Positions 1 through 5,988 of a stretch of 5,988 nt of DNA are shown piece after piece (position 1 is the first letter of the stretch; each line of letters opens with the position of its first letter). The stretch spans positions 1 to 5,988 of the forward strand of contig CAMDQV010000133.1 in the NCBI GenBank assembly GCA_945906015.1. Direction: 5' to 3'. Source of the stretch: Pedobacter schmidteae. Lineage in GTDB: Bacteria > Bacteroidota > Bacteroidia > Sphingobacteriales > Sphingobacteriaceae. Below the pieces are notes generated by a model. It ran no database searches. It was not told the origin of the DNA and saw only the letters and a program-made list of their open reading frames with translations. Made by a program: the position numbers and the translations under genes.

Positions 1-2420
1 AGAACCGGACGGCATTGCTGCAGGGTTTGTGAACAAGAGCTAACATCTAAAATTATGGGTAGCATCCCCTCTTTGGTTACCGTCCAGAGTTTATCAATAG
101 TCTCATTACACTTATCTGCATAAGCCATATTGTATCCCTTTGAAGAGAATAGCTGTCCGCAGCAAAGCGCCTCAATACCTGCAGGAATAATTACCTGAAT
201 ACCTGATTTTTCTGAAACACTCAAGAAGGAATCTGGAATACTTTTTTTATTGGGGGCACCACCCATCACCCTTGATATACAGGTTGGGAAATAAACAACT
301 GCCGGTCCGGTTTTAGTTTCAAGATTAATTTCCTTCACATATTTACCTGAAATAGCCCCGCTTGTAATAAGCTGATTACTCCATAATGGAAATTCAGGAA
401 TTAATTTTTTAAATACCTTGGTTAATTTAATCATGGCATTTTTACCGAATACCGAATTTACTAATGTACCAGCTTCAAGTGCAAAGTTCACCAATAAGGT
501 AACCAGGTAGAAGTTCTTTGAAACGAACAAAGCCACTTTATTCGAGAATGGAGAATGGCTTTCTCTACGTAATCGTTTAACCAGATCGCCTGTATTGATA
601 TCAACCGGGCAACTGGTGGCACATAATCCGTCAACCGCACAGGTATCCAAACCATCATACTGATATTGCTTCACCAATTCTGCATGAAGTTCAAATTTTC
701 CATCTGCCTCTAAAAGTGCCAATTCACGCCTTACAACAATTCGTTGACGTGGAGTAAGTGTTACATTTCTGCTTGGGCACTTATGTTCACAATAGCCGCA
801 TTCAATACATTTATCCACTTCCTGCTCAACAACGGGTAAAGATTTAAGGTCCTGTAGGTGTGCATTCTTATGCTCATTGATGATCACACCTGGATTCAAA
901 AGATTTTCAGGGTCAATAACCTTTTTCAGACTTTTCATGATTTGATAGGCTTCTGTACCCCATTCTGTTTCTACAAAAGGTGCCATATTCCTGCCGGTGC
1001 CATGCTCTGCCTTCAGCGCACCGTCATATTTATTGACAACCAGCGCTACAACCTCTCTCAAAAAGCGGTCGTAACGGTCAACTTCATTAGCCGAATTAAA
1101 CGACTGCGTAACTACAAAATGGATATTTCCATCCTTGGCATGTCCAAAAATAATGGCATTATCATACTTATATTTTGCAAAAAGTACATGAAGGTCAAGA
1201 ATAGCATCACCTAACTGAGCAACAGGGACTGCAATATCTTCTAATACAACGGTTGTTCCGCTTGCCCTTACCGCGCCAACGGCAGGGAACATCCCCTTAC
1301 GCAGTTTCCAGTAAAAAGCCTGAATTCCCGGATCGGAAGTAAAACTAATAGGTTCTAGCAATACAAATTTTGCTGAATAAGGCTTTAAGCTCTCAATTTT
1401 TGCCTGAAGTTCATCCACACTATTGCTTTGATACTCCACTAATAAAGCTGCTGCTTGGTCAGGCAGTGTTTTTAGAATTGCAGGAACCCCTTTCACGTTC
1501 TCAATTGAACGCAAAGATGCTCTGTCCATTAATTCGACGGCTTCAGCGCCTGTCATTCTTAAAGGCTCAATTGCCTGGCAGGCAGAATAAATATTTTCAA
1601 AATATATAAATGCGGATGATTTATAAGGATAGTCGGCTACCGTTTCCATGACTGCCTCGGCAATAAAACCTAAAGTACCCTCTGCACCAATCAATAGGTG
1701 AGAAAAAATATCCAGCGGATGAGAGTAATCGATGAAGGCATTCAAAGAGTATCCCACGGTATTTTTGCTGAGATATTTGGTTCTGATACGACCTAAAAGT
1801 GTCGGATTATCAGCAATTTGTTGCCTTAAATTTAAAATGGATGAATAGACATCTGGGCATTCCTGCTCAAAGCGGGAATAATCGACTTTATTCTCTGTAG
1901 AAAAGCTCTTTCCAGAAGGAAGAATGAACCGGATATGCCGGGTAGTATGGTAAGAATTCAGACTAACCCCACAGCACATGCCGCTTGAATTGTTTGACAG
2001 GATGCCTCCCATCATTGCCGCATCAATGCTAGATGGATCGGGACCAATTTTTCTTTTATGCTTTTTGAGGTAGTTATTTACCATCGAACCTGTGATTCCA
2101 GGTTGCACTCTGACTAAATTCCCATCCTCCTCAATGATTAATTGATTCCAGTACTGGCTCAAATCTACCAGAATACCATCTGTTATTGACTGTCCGGATA
2201 AGCTGGTGCCTCCTGTACGAAATGTAATGGGAATTTTATGCTGATGCGAAAAAGCCAACAACGCGATGATTTCCTCTTCACTGACAGGCTGCACAACTGC
2301 TTTTGGCCGCAGATAATAAAATCCAGCGTCCGAAGCATAAGCAACTAGATCAATTAATCGGCATTTTATCCGTTCTTTTGGCAAAATAGCTTCCAAAAGC
2401 TTCCCAGTATTCATAGTCAT
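1..2420 (-). CDS. FAD-binding and Fe-S-binding D-2-hydroxyacid dehydrogenase (D-lactate dehydrogenase/glycolate oxidase-like), 3' end outside window
   Basis: The frame is open from the ATG at 2418-2420 to the window edge (806 codons, C-terminus missing). Domain order: FAD_binding_4 (about residues 38-180, with RTGGTSLSG at 68-76); GAEGTLGF near 245; FAD-oxidase C domain with GHAKDGNIH (His427) and EHGTGR (His473); Fe-S region with CIECGYCEHKCP (Cys538, 541, 544, 548) and CAVDGLCATSCP (Cys594, 600, 604); then a CCG domain (Cys714, CCG at 753-755, Cys796, Cys803). This order is that of Dld-II/YdiJ-type enzymes, usually about 930-1,020 residues, which oxidise D-lactate, D-2-hydroxyglutarate or related acids and pass electrons through FAD and Fe-S to the respiratory chain. 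The exact substrate cannot be told. An in-frame TAA at 2424-2426 makes this the earliest possible ATG; ATG 2412-2414 is an alternative. No clear ribosome binding site. The gene follows the aminotransferase by 62 bases. Confidence 0.93.
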   Translation of the reverse strand, partial: MTMNTGKLLEAILPKERIKCRLIDLVAYASDAGFYYLRPKAVVQPVSEEEIIALLAFSHQHKIPITFRTGGTSLSGQSITDGILVDLSQYWNQLIIEEDGNLVRVQPGITGSMVNNYLKKHKRKIGPDPSSIDAAMMGGILSNNSSGMCCGVSLNSYHTTRHIRFILPSGKSFSTENKVDYSRFEQECPDVYSSILNLRQQIADNPTLLGRIRTKYLSKNTVGYSLNAFIDYSHPLDIFSHLLIGAEGTLGFIAEAVMETVADYPYKSSAFIYFENIYSACQAIEPLRMTGAEAVELMDRASLRSIENVKGVPAILKTLPDQAAALLVEYQSNSVDELQAKIESLKPYSAKFVLLEPISFTSDPGIQAFYWKLRKGMFPAVGAVRASGTTVVLEDIAVPVAQLGDAILDLHVLFAKYKYDNAIIFGHAKDGNIHFVVTQSFNSANEVDRYDRFLREVVALVVNKYDGALKAEHGTGRNMAPFVETEWGTEAYQIMKSLKKVIDPENLLNPGVIINEHKNAHLQDLKSLPVVEQEVDKCIECGYCEHKCPSRNVTLTPRQRIVVRRELALLEADGKFELHAELVKQYQYDGLDTCAVDGLCATSCPVDINTGDLVKRLRRESHSPFSNKVALFVSKNFYLVTLLVNFALEAGTLVNSVFGKNAMIKLTKVFKKLIPEFPLWSNQLITSGAISGKYVKEINLETKTGPAVVYFPTCISRVMGGAPNKKSIPDSFLSVSEKSGIQVIIPAGIEALCCGQLFSSKGYNMAYADKCNETIDKLWTVTKEGMLPIILDVSSCSQTLQQCRPV

Positions 2421-2482
2421 TAATTAAACTGCATTTATAAAAAATTATAATTATTACAATAATAAGCCCTAAAAATAGGTAA

Positions 2483-3787
2483 TTATATGCTTGCCATTAC
2501 TCTTGCTGAAACTTCAATGGCATGATCAATATCCTCCTCCGTATGGGCAGCACTTATGTACCATAAACCACGCCCTATAATTCTGACCCGTTCATCGTGC
2601 ATAGCAGAAATAAATTTACCCAGTTTAGCACGATCATAACTTAGCGTATCTCTATAATCTTTAACTGACTTTAAATCAGTGAATCCGATATTGAACATCG
2701 GGCCCGGACCCTGAACCAATAAATTATGGTTATTATCAGCAGCAGCTTTTCTAAGTCCATCCATTAATTTATTCCCGAATCTGAACATTCGCTCATAAGG
2801 ATTTTCCTTTTCCAGAACTTCAATTGTTGCCAATGCGGCAGCAATTGTTGTGTTACTAGAATTCATAGTGCCTGCATGAATCACTTTTGCTTCTTCGATC
2901 AAACTCATCCACTCTCTTTTGCCTACTATGGCACTGATGGGGTAACCGCTGCCCATTGCTTTGGCAAAAATTGACATATCGGGAGTAATACCAAAATAGC
3001 GCTGTGATCCGCCAATACTAATTCTGAAGCCGGTAATTACCTCATCAAATATTAAGGCAATACCATACTGATCGCAAAGGTCACGCAATCCCTGCAAAAA
3101 GCCTTCTTTTGGAACAATACATCCATTATTACACATAATTGGCTCCGTGATTATGGCAGCGATTTCATGATGATGGTCTACCAAAGTCTTTTTAACTAAA
3201 TCAAGATCATTCCATGGCAAAATGATAAACTCATCTTTAGAATGTTCAGGTAAGCCTGCCGACCATGGAAATACATTTGGGTTTTCTTTGCTACCTAATG
3301 CATCTACAGATGGCGTAGATATACCCCAGGCAACATTATCGAGCCAGCCATGGTAATGTCCTTCAAAACGAAGAAATTTTTGCTTACCCGTTTTTGCTCT
3401 TGCCACTCTAAAAGCTGTTTGTACTGCCTCTGAGCCATCCAGGCAAAAACGCATCAGTTCAGCTGAGGGAATCAATCGATTGAGGGTCTCTGCGAGCTCA
3501 ATCTCCTTAATATGCTGACCAGCAAACAGTTGACCTTCTTCAGAATAATCAGCAACTGATTTTAGTACATGAGGATGTGAATGACCAAGAATTAATGGCC
3601 CCTGACTAAGTGTAAAATCAAGATAATCATTGCCATCAACATCAAAAAGATGACTACCCTTTCCATGCGTATAAAATATCGCATGAGGATGATTGTATTT
3701 CCTAAATTCGGATGATACACCTCCGGCAAGTACTTTCTTTGATCTCTCAAGCAATTCTGCCGATTTAGAGTAAACTAAACTTTTCAT
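2483..3787 (-). CDS. Class III PLP-dependent aminotransferase, glutamate-1-semialdehyde aminomutase-like
   Basis: A complete 434-residue fold-type I enzyme with a TAA stop. Visible motifs: GGVSSEFR (22-29), equivalent to the GGVNSPVR start of the aminomutase family; the phosphate-binding CLDGSEAV (115-122); GHYHGW (143-148); FDEVITGFR (247-255), whose Asp248 should bind the pyridine nitrogen; FAKAMGSGYP with the likely Schiff-base Lys276; and AGTMNS (305-310). Length matches hemL-type proteins (about 430), but I leave out that symbol. True HemL usually has GKVIGGG-like sequence at the lysine, and no other tetrapyrrole gene is nearby. The neighbours are a 3-hydroxyacyl-CoA-dehydrogenase-family enzyme and a D-2-hydroxyacid dehydrogenase, which points to a catabolic transaminase or aminomutase of unknown substrate. 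ATG 3785-3787 is chosen because the family N-terminus (SKSAELLERSKKVL) follows directly. The upstream gap is 63 bases, with no clear ribosome binding site. Confidence 0.9.
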   Translation of the reverse strand: MKSLVYSKSAELLERSKKVLAGGVSSEFRKYNHPHAIFYTHGKGSHLFDVDGNDYLDFTLSQGPLILGHSHPHVLKSVADYSEEGQLFAGQHIKEIELAETLNRLIPSAELMRFCLDGSEAVQTAFRVARAKTGKQKFLRFEGHYHGWLDNVAWGISTPSVDALGSKENPNVFPWSAGLPEHSKDEFIILPWNDLDLVKKTLVDHHHEIAAIITEPIMCNNGCIVPKEGFLQGLRDLCDQYGIALIFDEVITGFRISIGGSQRYFGITPDMSIFAKAMGSGYPISAIVGKREWMSLIEEAKVIHAGTMNSSNTTIAAALATIEVLEKENPYERMFRFGNKLMDGLRKAAADNNHNLLVQGPGPMFNIGFTDLKSVKDYRDTLSYDRAKLGKFISAMHDERVRIIGRGLWYISAAHTEEDIDHAIEVSARVMASI

Positions 3788-3850
3788 AATAAGATGGGTT
3801 AATATTAATTCTAAGTATATTTTATTACTGATGCTAATGATCAGATAGCG

Positions 3851-4786
3851 CTATTCTATTCCTCTGTCTTGTTTAAGATACCGAATCAATTCCTTTTCTC
3901 TAGCTTGATTTACCCGGGTCGAAAAGTCTTTATCCCACTCATAATATCCTTCAGCTGTTTTATTTCCTAATTTTTTTTGTTCTACTAATTTTTTAAGCGT
4001 TGGAAAGGAACGATCTGATTTGCTAAGGTCATCAAAAAGATAATCAGAGATAGAAGCAAATACATCCAGTCCTCCCATATCTGCAGAAAGCAAAGGGCCG
4101 GTAACAGGCAATCGTCTTCCGATGCTGTAGGTAACCGCTGCATCAATATCTTCTTTTGAAGCAATTCCTTGTTCAAGCAGGTACTGAGCCTCTCTGAAAA
4201 GTGCAAACTGAAGCCTGTTACCTACCAAACCTGGTACTTCCTTTTTAACTTCTATGGGCTTTTTATGCATATATTTTAAAAGAGCGATGGTACGGTTAAA
4301 GGTATCCTCACTCGTTTTATCAATCCGGAGTACTTCTACCAGCGGTACCAGATGGGCAGGATTCCAGAAATGAGTTATAACAGTTCGTTCCGGATTTTTT
4401 GTCCCGGCTGTAATAAGACTGAGGCTTAAACCAGAAGTATTTGTGGCTAAGATCACATCAGGAGCACATATTTTGTCAAGATGATTGAAAAGCTGCTGTT
4501 TCAAAGCAAGGTCTTCAGGAATACATTCAATTACAAAACTTGAACCAGCAACAGTATCATCAATAGATTGGCTTGTAGAAATTCTTGCCTGGATTGCTTC
4601 AATATCCTGAAGAGAAATCAATCCATGTTGATTTAATTCAACTAACTTATTCTTTATTCCCGCTAAGCCTTTTGTCAGATCATCTTGGTTTAAACCGTAC
4701 ATGCTAACATTCAAGCCAGACCATGCAGCATTCAAAGCAATGGAATGTCCCATTGTACCCGACCCAATGATTGCCAGTTTCTCCAT
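3851..4786 (-). CDS. 3-hydroxyacyl-CoA dehydrogenase family NAD(P)-dependent oxidoreductase
   Basis: A complete 311-residue protein with a TAG stop. The N-terminal Rossmann domain starts with AIIGSGTMGHSIA (5-17, GxGxMG). The catalytic set of the family is present: Ser118 in TNTSG, His139 in THFWNP, Glu151 in PLVEV and Asn190 in PGLVGNR. The C-terminal 3HCDH domain carries DMGGLD (236-241) and ends with EGYYEW (279-284). Length suits a stand-alone dehydrogenase (280-320) rather than a fatty-acid multienzyme. The HFWNPAHLVPLVEV stretch differs from the HFFNP of 3-hydroxybutyryl-CoA dehydrogenases; to my recollection this variant occurs in relatives acting on small hydroxy acids or alcohols, so a CoA ester need not be the substrate. 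After strand beta2 the usual acidic residue is Gly31 (VSMYGLN), which leaves the NAD/NADP preference open. It starts 29 bases after the CBM9-like gene ends; ATG 4784-4786 leaves only three residues before the Rossmann strand. Confidence 0.9.
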   Translation of the reverse strand: MEKLAIIGSGTMGHSIALNAAWSGLNVSMYGLNQDDLTKGLAGIKNKLVELNQHGLISLQDIEAIQARISTSQSIDDTVAGSSFVIECIPEDLALKQQLFNHLDKICAPDVILATNTSGLSLSLITAGTKNPERTVITHFWNPAHLVPLVEVLRIDKTSEDTFNRTIALLKYMHKKPIEVKKEVPGLVGNRLQFALFREAQYLLEQGIASKEDIDAAVTYSIGRRLPVTGPLLSADMGGLDVFASISDYLFDDLSKSDRSFPTLKKLVEQKKLGNKTAEGYYEWDKDFSTRVNQAREKELIRYLKQDRGIE

Positions 4787-4815
4787 GAACTTAAGAATCT
4801 TAAAATTCTTTCTAA

Positions 4816-5595
4816 CTATTGAAACTTTAAAACTCCGAAGAACTGAGGAAGATGAAAGTTTGGTTTTGGATTATCTACAAAATTCCAGGTAAGGTAATTT
4901 GGATTAGAGGTTCTACTACCTGTTTTATAAAAATTTGCATTCCAAATAACACCTGGTGCTGGATTTGTAACGTTTGAAAACTTCTTTAACATTGATAATG
5001 GAATCCTGTACTCGATGGTCCAGGTTACGGGTTCTGTGATTTCAGGATCAACTACAGAAGGCAGAGAATGAGCAATTTCAATCTGCTTTATTTCAGGAGC
5101 CTCAAGTTTAACAAACTCAGTCCATGGTTTAGAAATATAATAAATAAGTGGTGTTCCACCAGCATTGATTTCGAGGTTGAAATATTTTAATGGAGCATCT
5201 GAGTTGGGCGCGAAGAAGAATTCAACACAGGAATCACCTGACACATTACCATTATATTCTGTAACAGTACTCTTTACAAATCGATCTTTTACACGAAAGA
5301 TGACATAAACATTATCCGTATCGTAAATCATTTTGGCTTCAACCGTTGGTTTAAACGGAGAAACTGTACCCATATACGTTTCAATTTTTATCGTTTCAAT
5401 ATTCTTCCATGCTACTTTATTCCAGTTTCCATCAATTTTCATTGGCTTCTTTAGTTTAGAAACTGAATACTCTTTGTTGGCAGGTTTATTAGCAGATTTA
5501 GCAGCTGAAACTATACTCTTTTCAGAAGAAAGAATATCACTGCCTTTCATTAAGAAAGGCAGTGATATAAATAAAATACAGGTAATGAATTTCAT
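4816..5595 (-). CDS. Secreted carbohydrate-binding family 9-like (CBM9-like) protein
   Basis: A complete 259-residue protein with a TAG stop. Residues 1-15 look like a signal peptide (Lys2, then a hydrophobic run to Leu15), followed by a Ser/Ala/Lys-rich linker to about 42. The cleavage site is unclear and there is no usable lipobox, since Cys6 is too early. The rest fits a CBM9/DOMON-like beta-sandwich: IDGNWNKVAW (54-63), YDTDNVYVIFRVKD (91-104), DSCVEFFFAP (121-130), YFNLEINAGG (138-147), WTIEYRIPLSML (192-203), WNANFYKTG (218-226) and FHLPQFFGVLKF (247-258). Such proteins are common in Bacteroidota and are thought to bind sugars or other ligands at the cell surface or in the periplasm; no catalytic residues are evident. 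The gene starts 21 bases after the cytochrome gene. A strong hairpin lies in its signal-peptide codons. Met16 is an alternative start but would remove the export signal, so ATG 5593-5595 is preferred. Confidence 0.85.
   Translation of the reverse strand: MKFITCILFISLPFLMKGSDILSSEKSIVSAAKSANKPANKEYSVSKLKKPMKIDGNWNKVAWKNIETIKIETYMGTVSPFKPTVEAKMIYDTDNVYVIFRVKDRFVKSTVTEYNGNVSGDSCVEFFFAPNSDAPLKYFNLEINAGGTPLIYYISKPWTEFVKLEAPEIKQIEIAHSLPSVVDPEITEPVTWTIEYRIPLSMLKKFSNVTNPAPGVIWNANFYKTGSRTSNPNYLTWNFVDNPKPNFHLPQFFGVLKFQ
5534..5568 (-). repeat. Perfect 15-bp inverted repeat (hairpin) inside the CBM9-like gene
   Basis: On the plus strand ATATCACTGCCTTTC (5534-5548) is followed by the 5-base loop ATTAA (5549-5553) and by the exact reverse complement GAAAGGCAGTGATAT (5554-5568). 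All 15 pairs are Watson-Crick. It covers codons 10-21 of the CBM9-like gene, nucleotides +28 to +62 from its ATG. In the direction of transcription the stem is followed by TTCTTTCTTCT, which resembles an imperfect U-tract; on the opposite strand the tail is A-rich, without a T-run. The likely role is a transcript-level hairpin (attenuation, processing, stability or ribosome pausing). This is inferred from the structure; the inverted repeat itself is certain. Confidence 0.9.
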
Positions 5596-5616
5596 TTTTT
5601 TTATTTTATTGTCTTA

Positions 5617-5988
5617 TTATTTAGCACGGTATCTGGATACTTCATTCGGACTTATAAATCCGGACTTATTGCCGAAGCTTGACCTTACATACGTTAAGAT
5701 CTGAGCAATTTCGGCATCCTTAAGATAACCATGAGGAGGCATTATTTCATTATAACCAACACCATTAACTGTAACAGGACCAGAAAGACCATTCAATATT
5801 ACTTGAATCAATCTTTTCTTGTCGCCATTCACCCAATCAGATTCAGCAAGAGGCGGGAAACGTGTTCCGTCACCTTTTCCATTTTGCTGATGGCAAGAAG
5901 CACAATACGTATTATACAATTTAGAACCCGCTGCTAATTGACCTTTCATTAAGTTATCTTTTTCAACATCAGGAGTTTTCACGTTTGG
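5617..5988 (-). CDS. Class I c-type cytochrome domain protein, 5' end outside window
   Basis: The frame is open to the window edge and ends with TAA at 5617-5619. The visible part is a single cytochrome c domain with haem-binding CASCH (codons at 5890-5904: Cys, Cys and the proximal His) and a likely axial Met in EIMPPHGYL (Met codon 5740-5742). The helix AEIAQILTYVRSSFGN follows, and the tail GFISPNEVSRYRAK is of a type I associate with Bacteroidota cytochromes. It should act outside the cytoplasmic membrane as an electron carrier. No signal peptide is visible. A GTG at 5980-5982 is in frame, but the two codons before it (Pro, Asn) are also open and no export signal follows it, so the real start lies upstream. 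It may be a small cytochrome with its leader cut off, or the C-terminal cytochrome of a larger dehydrogenase. It precedes the CBM9-like gene by 21 bases. Confidence 0.88.
   Translation of the reverse strand, partial: PNVKTPDVEKDNLMKGQLAAGSKLYNTYCASCHQQNGKGDGTRFPPLAESDWVNGDKKRLIQVILNGLSGPVTVNGVGYNEIMPPHGYLKDAEIAQILTYVRSSFGNKSGFISPNEVSRYRAK

Larger units (their letters stand above)
1..5988 (-). other. Putative five-gene catabolic operon
   Basis: All five genes lie on the minus strand, with gaps of 21 (5596-5616), 29 (4787-4815), 63 (3788-3850) and 62 bases (2421-2482). I found no convincing promoter of the Bacteroidota type (TTG, then TAnnTTTG) in any gap, and no intergenic terminator with a stable GC stem and T-run. 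The gaps are A/T-rich leaders. The promoter is expected upstream of 5988, and transcription may continue past position 1. Cotranscription is inferred from spacing and direction only. The hairpin at 5534-5568 could set unequal expression between the cytochrome gene and the four genes after it. Confidence 0.65.

Noticed and set aside
858..1214. Plus-strand open frame of 118 codons
   Set aside because: It lies wholly within the intact minus-strand FAD/Fe-S dehydrogenase, and its translation has no recognisable domain or family motif.
1370..1609. Plus-strand open frame of 79 codons
   Set aside because: It is antisense to the same dehydrogenase gene, whose motifs are continuous across this stretch.
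2435..2480. A/T-rich inverted repeats (TTATAA-AAAA-TTATAA; CCTA-AAAA-TAGG) and a TATTATTG resembling a Bacteroidota -7 box
   Set aside because: The stems are short and common in A/T-rich leaders, and I could not find a -33 TTG element at the right spacing, so neither promoter nor terminator is supported.
3845..3854. 10-bp palindrome ATAGCGCTAT at the end of the dehydrogenase gene
   Set aside because: Perfect 10-bp palindromes are expected several times by chance in 6 kb. There is no T-run or second copy.
3985..4206. Minus-strand 73-codon frame in another phase
   Set aside because: It is embedded in the dehydrogenase gene 3851-4786, which is intact and carries all family motifs here.
4793..4810. 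AAGAAT/ATTCTT inverted repeat with 6-base loop between the CBM9-like and dehydrogenase genes
   Set aside because: The stem is only six pairs, A/T-rich and without a T-tract, too weak to call a terminator or operator.
5333..5704. Plus-strand 123-codon frame with hydrophobic stretches
   Set aside because: It is antisense to the CBM9-like and cytochrome genes. The hydrophobic stretch comes from the A/T-rich signal-peptide and leader region, and both real genes have clear family motifs on the other strand.

Overview
The window holds five genes, all on the minus strand and closely spaced. Gaps, in transcription order, are 21, 29, 63 and 62 bases. It reads as the middle of one operon, transcribed from about 5988 down towards 1. 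Both end genes run off the window: the first lacks its 5' end and the last lacks its 3' end. The DNA is AT-rich, leaders are A/T-rich with no clear Shine-Dalgarno sequence, and the cytochrome and CBM9-like proteins are of kinds common in Bacteroidota. I infer an environmental Bacteroidota bacterium, possibly Sphingobacteriaceae-like, but no marker gene fixes the taxon.

Layout in transcription order: (1) 5988-5617, the C-terminal part of an exported class I c-type cytochrome domain (CASCH haem site, axial Met); (2) 5595-4816, an apparently secreted CBM9-like beta-sandwich protein; (3) 4786-3851, a single-domain 3-hydroxyacyl-CoA-dehydrogenase-family enzyme of the 'HFWNP' type; (4) 3787-2483, a class III PLP enzyme related to glutamate-1-semialdehyde aminomutase; (5) 2420-1, a large D-2-hydroxyacid dehydrogenase (FAD domain, FAD-oxidase C domain, 4Fe-4S region, CCG domain), of which 806 codons are visible.

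Together they suggest a catabolic operon with an extracytoplasmic stage (cytochrome-linked oxidation, ligand binding) and a cytoplasmic stage (NAD(P)-dependent oxidation of a hydroxy acid, a PLP-dependent amino-group step, and flavin/Fe-S oxidation of a D-2-hydroxy acid). The substrate cannot be read from this window. There are no RNA genes, mobile elements or CRISPR arrays, and no gap exceeds 63 bases.

The most unusual sequence feature is a perfect 15-bp inverted repeat with a 5-base loop inside the signal-peptide codons of the CBM9-like gene (5534-5568), followed in the direction of transcription by a pyrimidine-rich tract. It looks like an RNA hairpin within the operon, possibly an attenuator, a processing or stability element, or a translation-control element.
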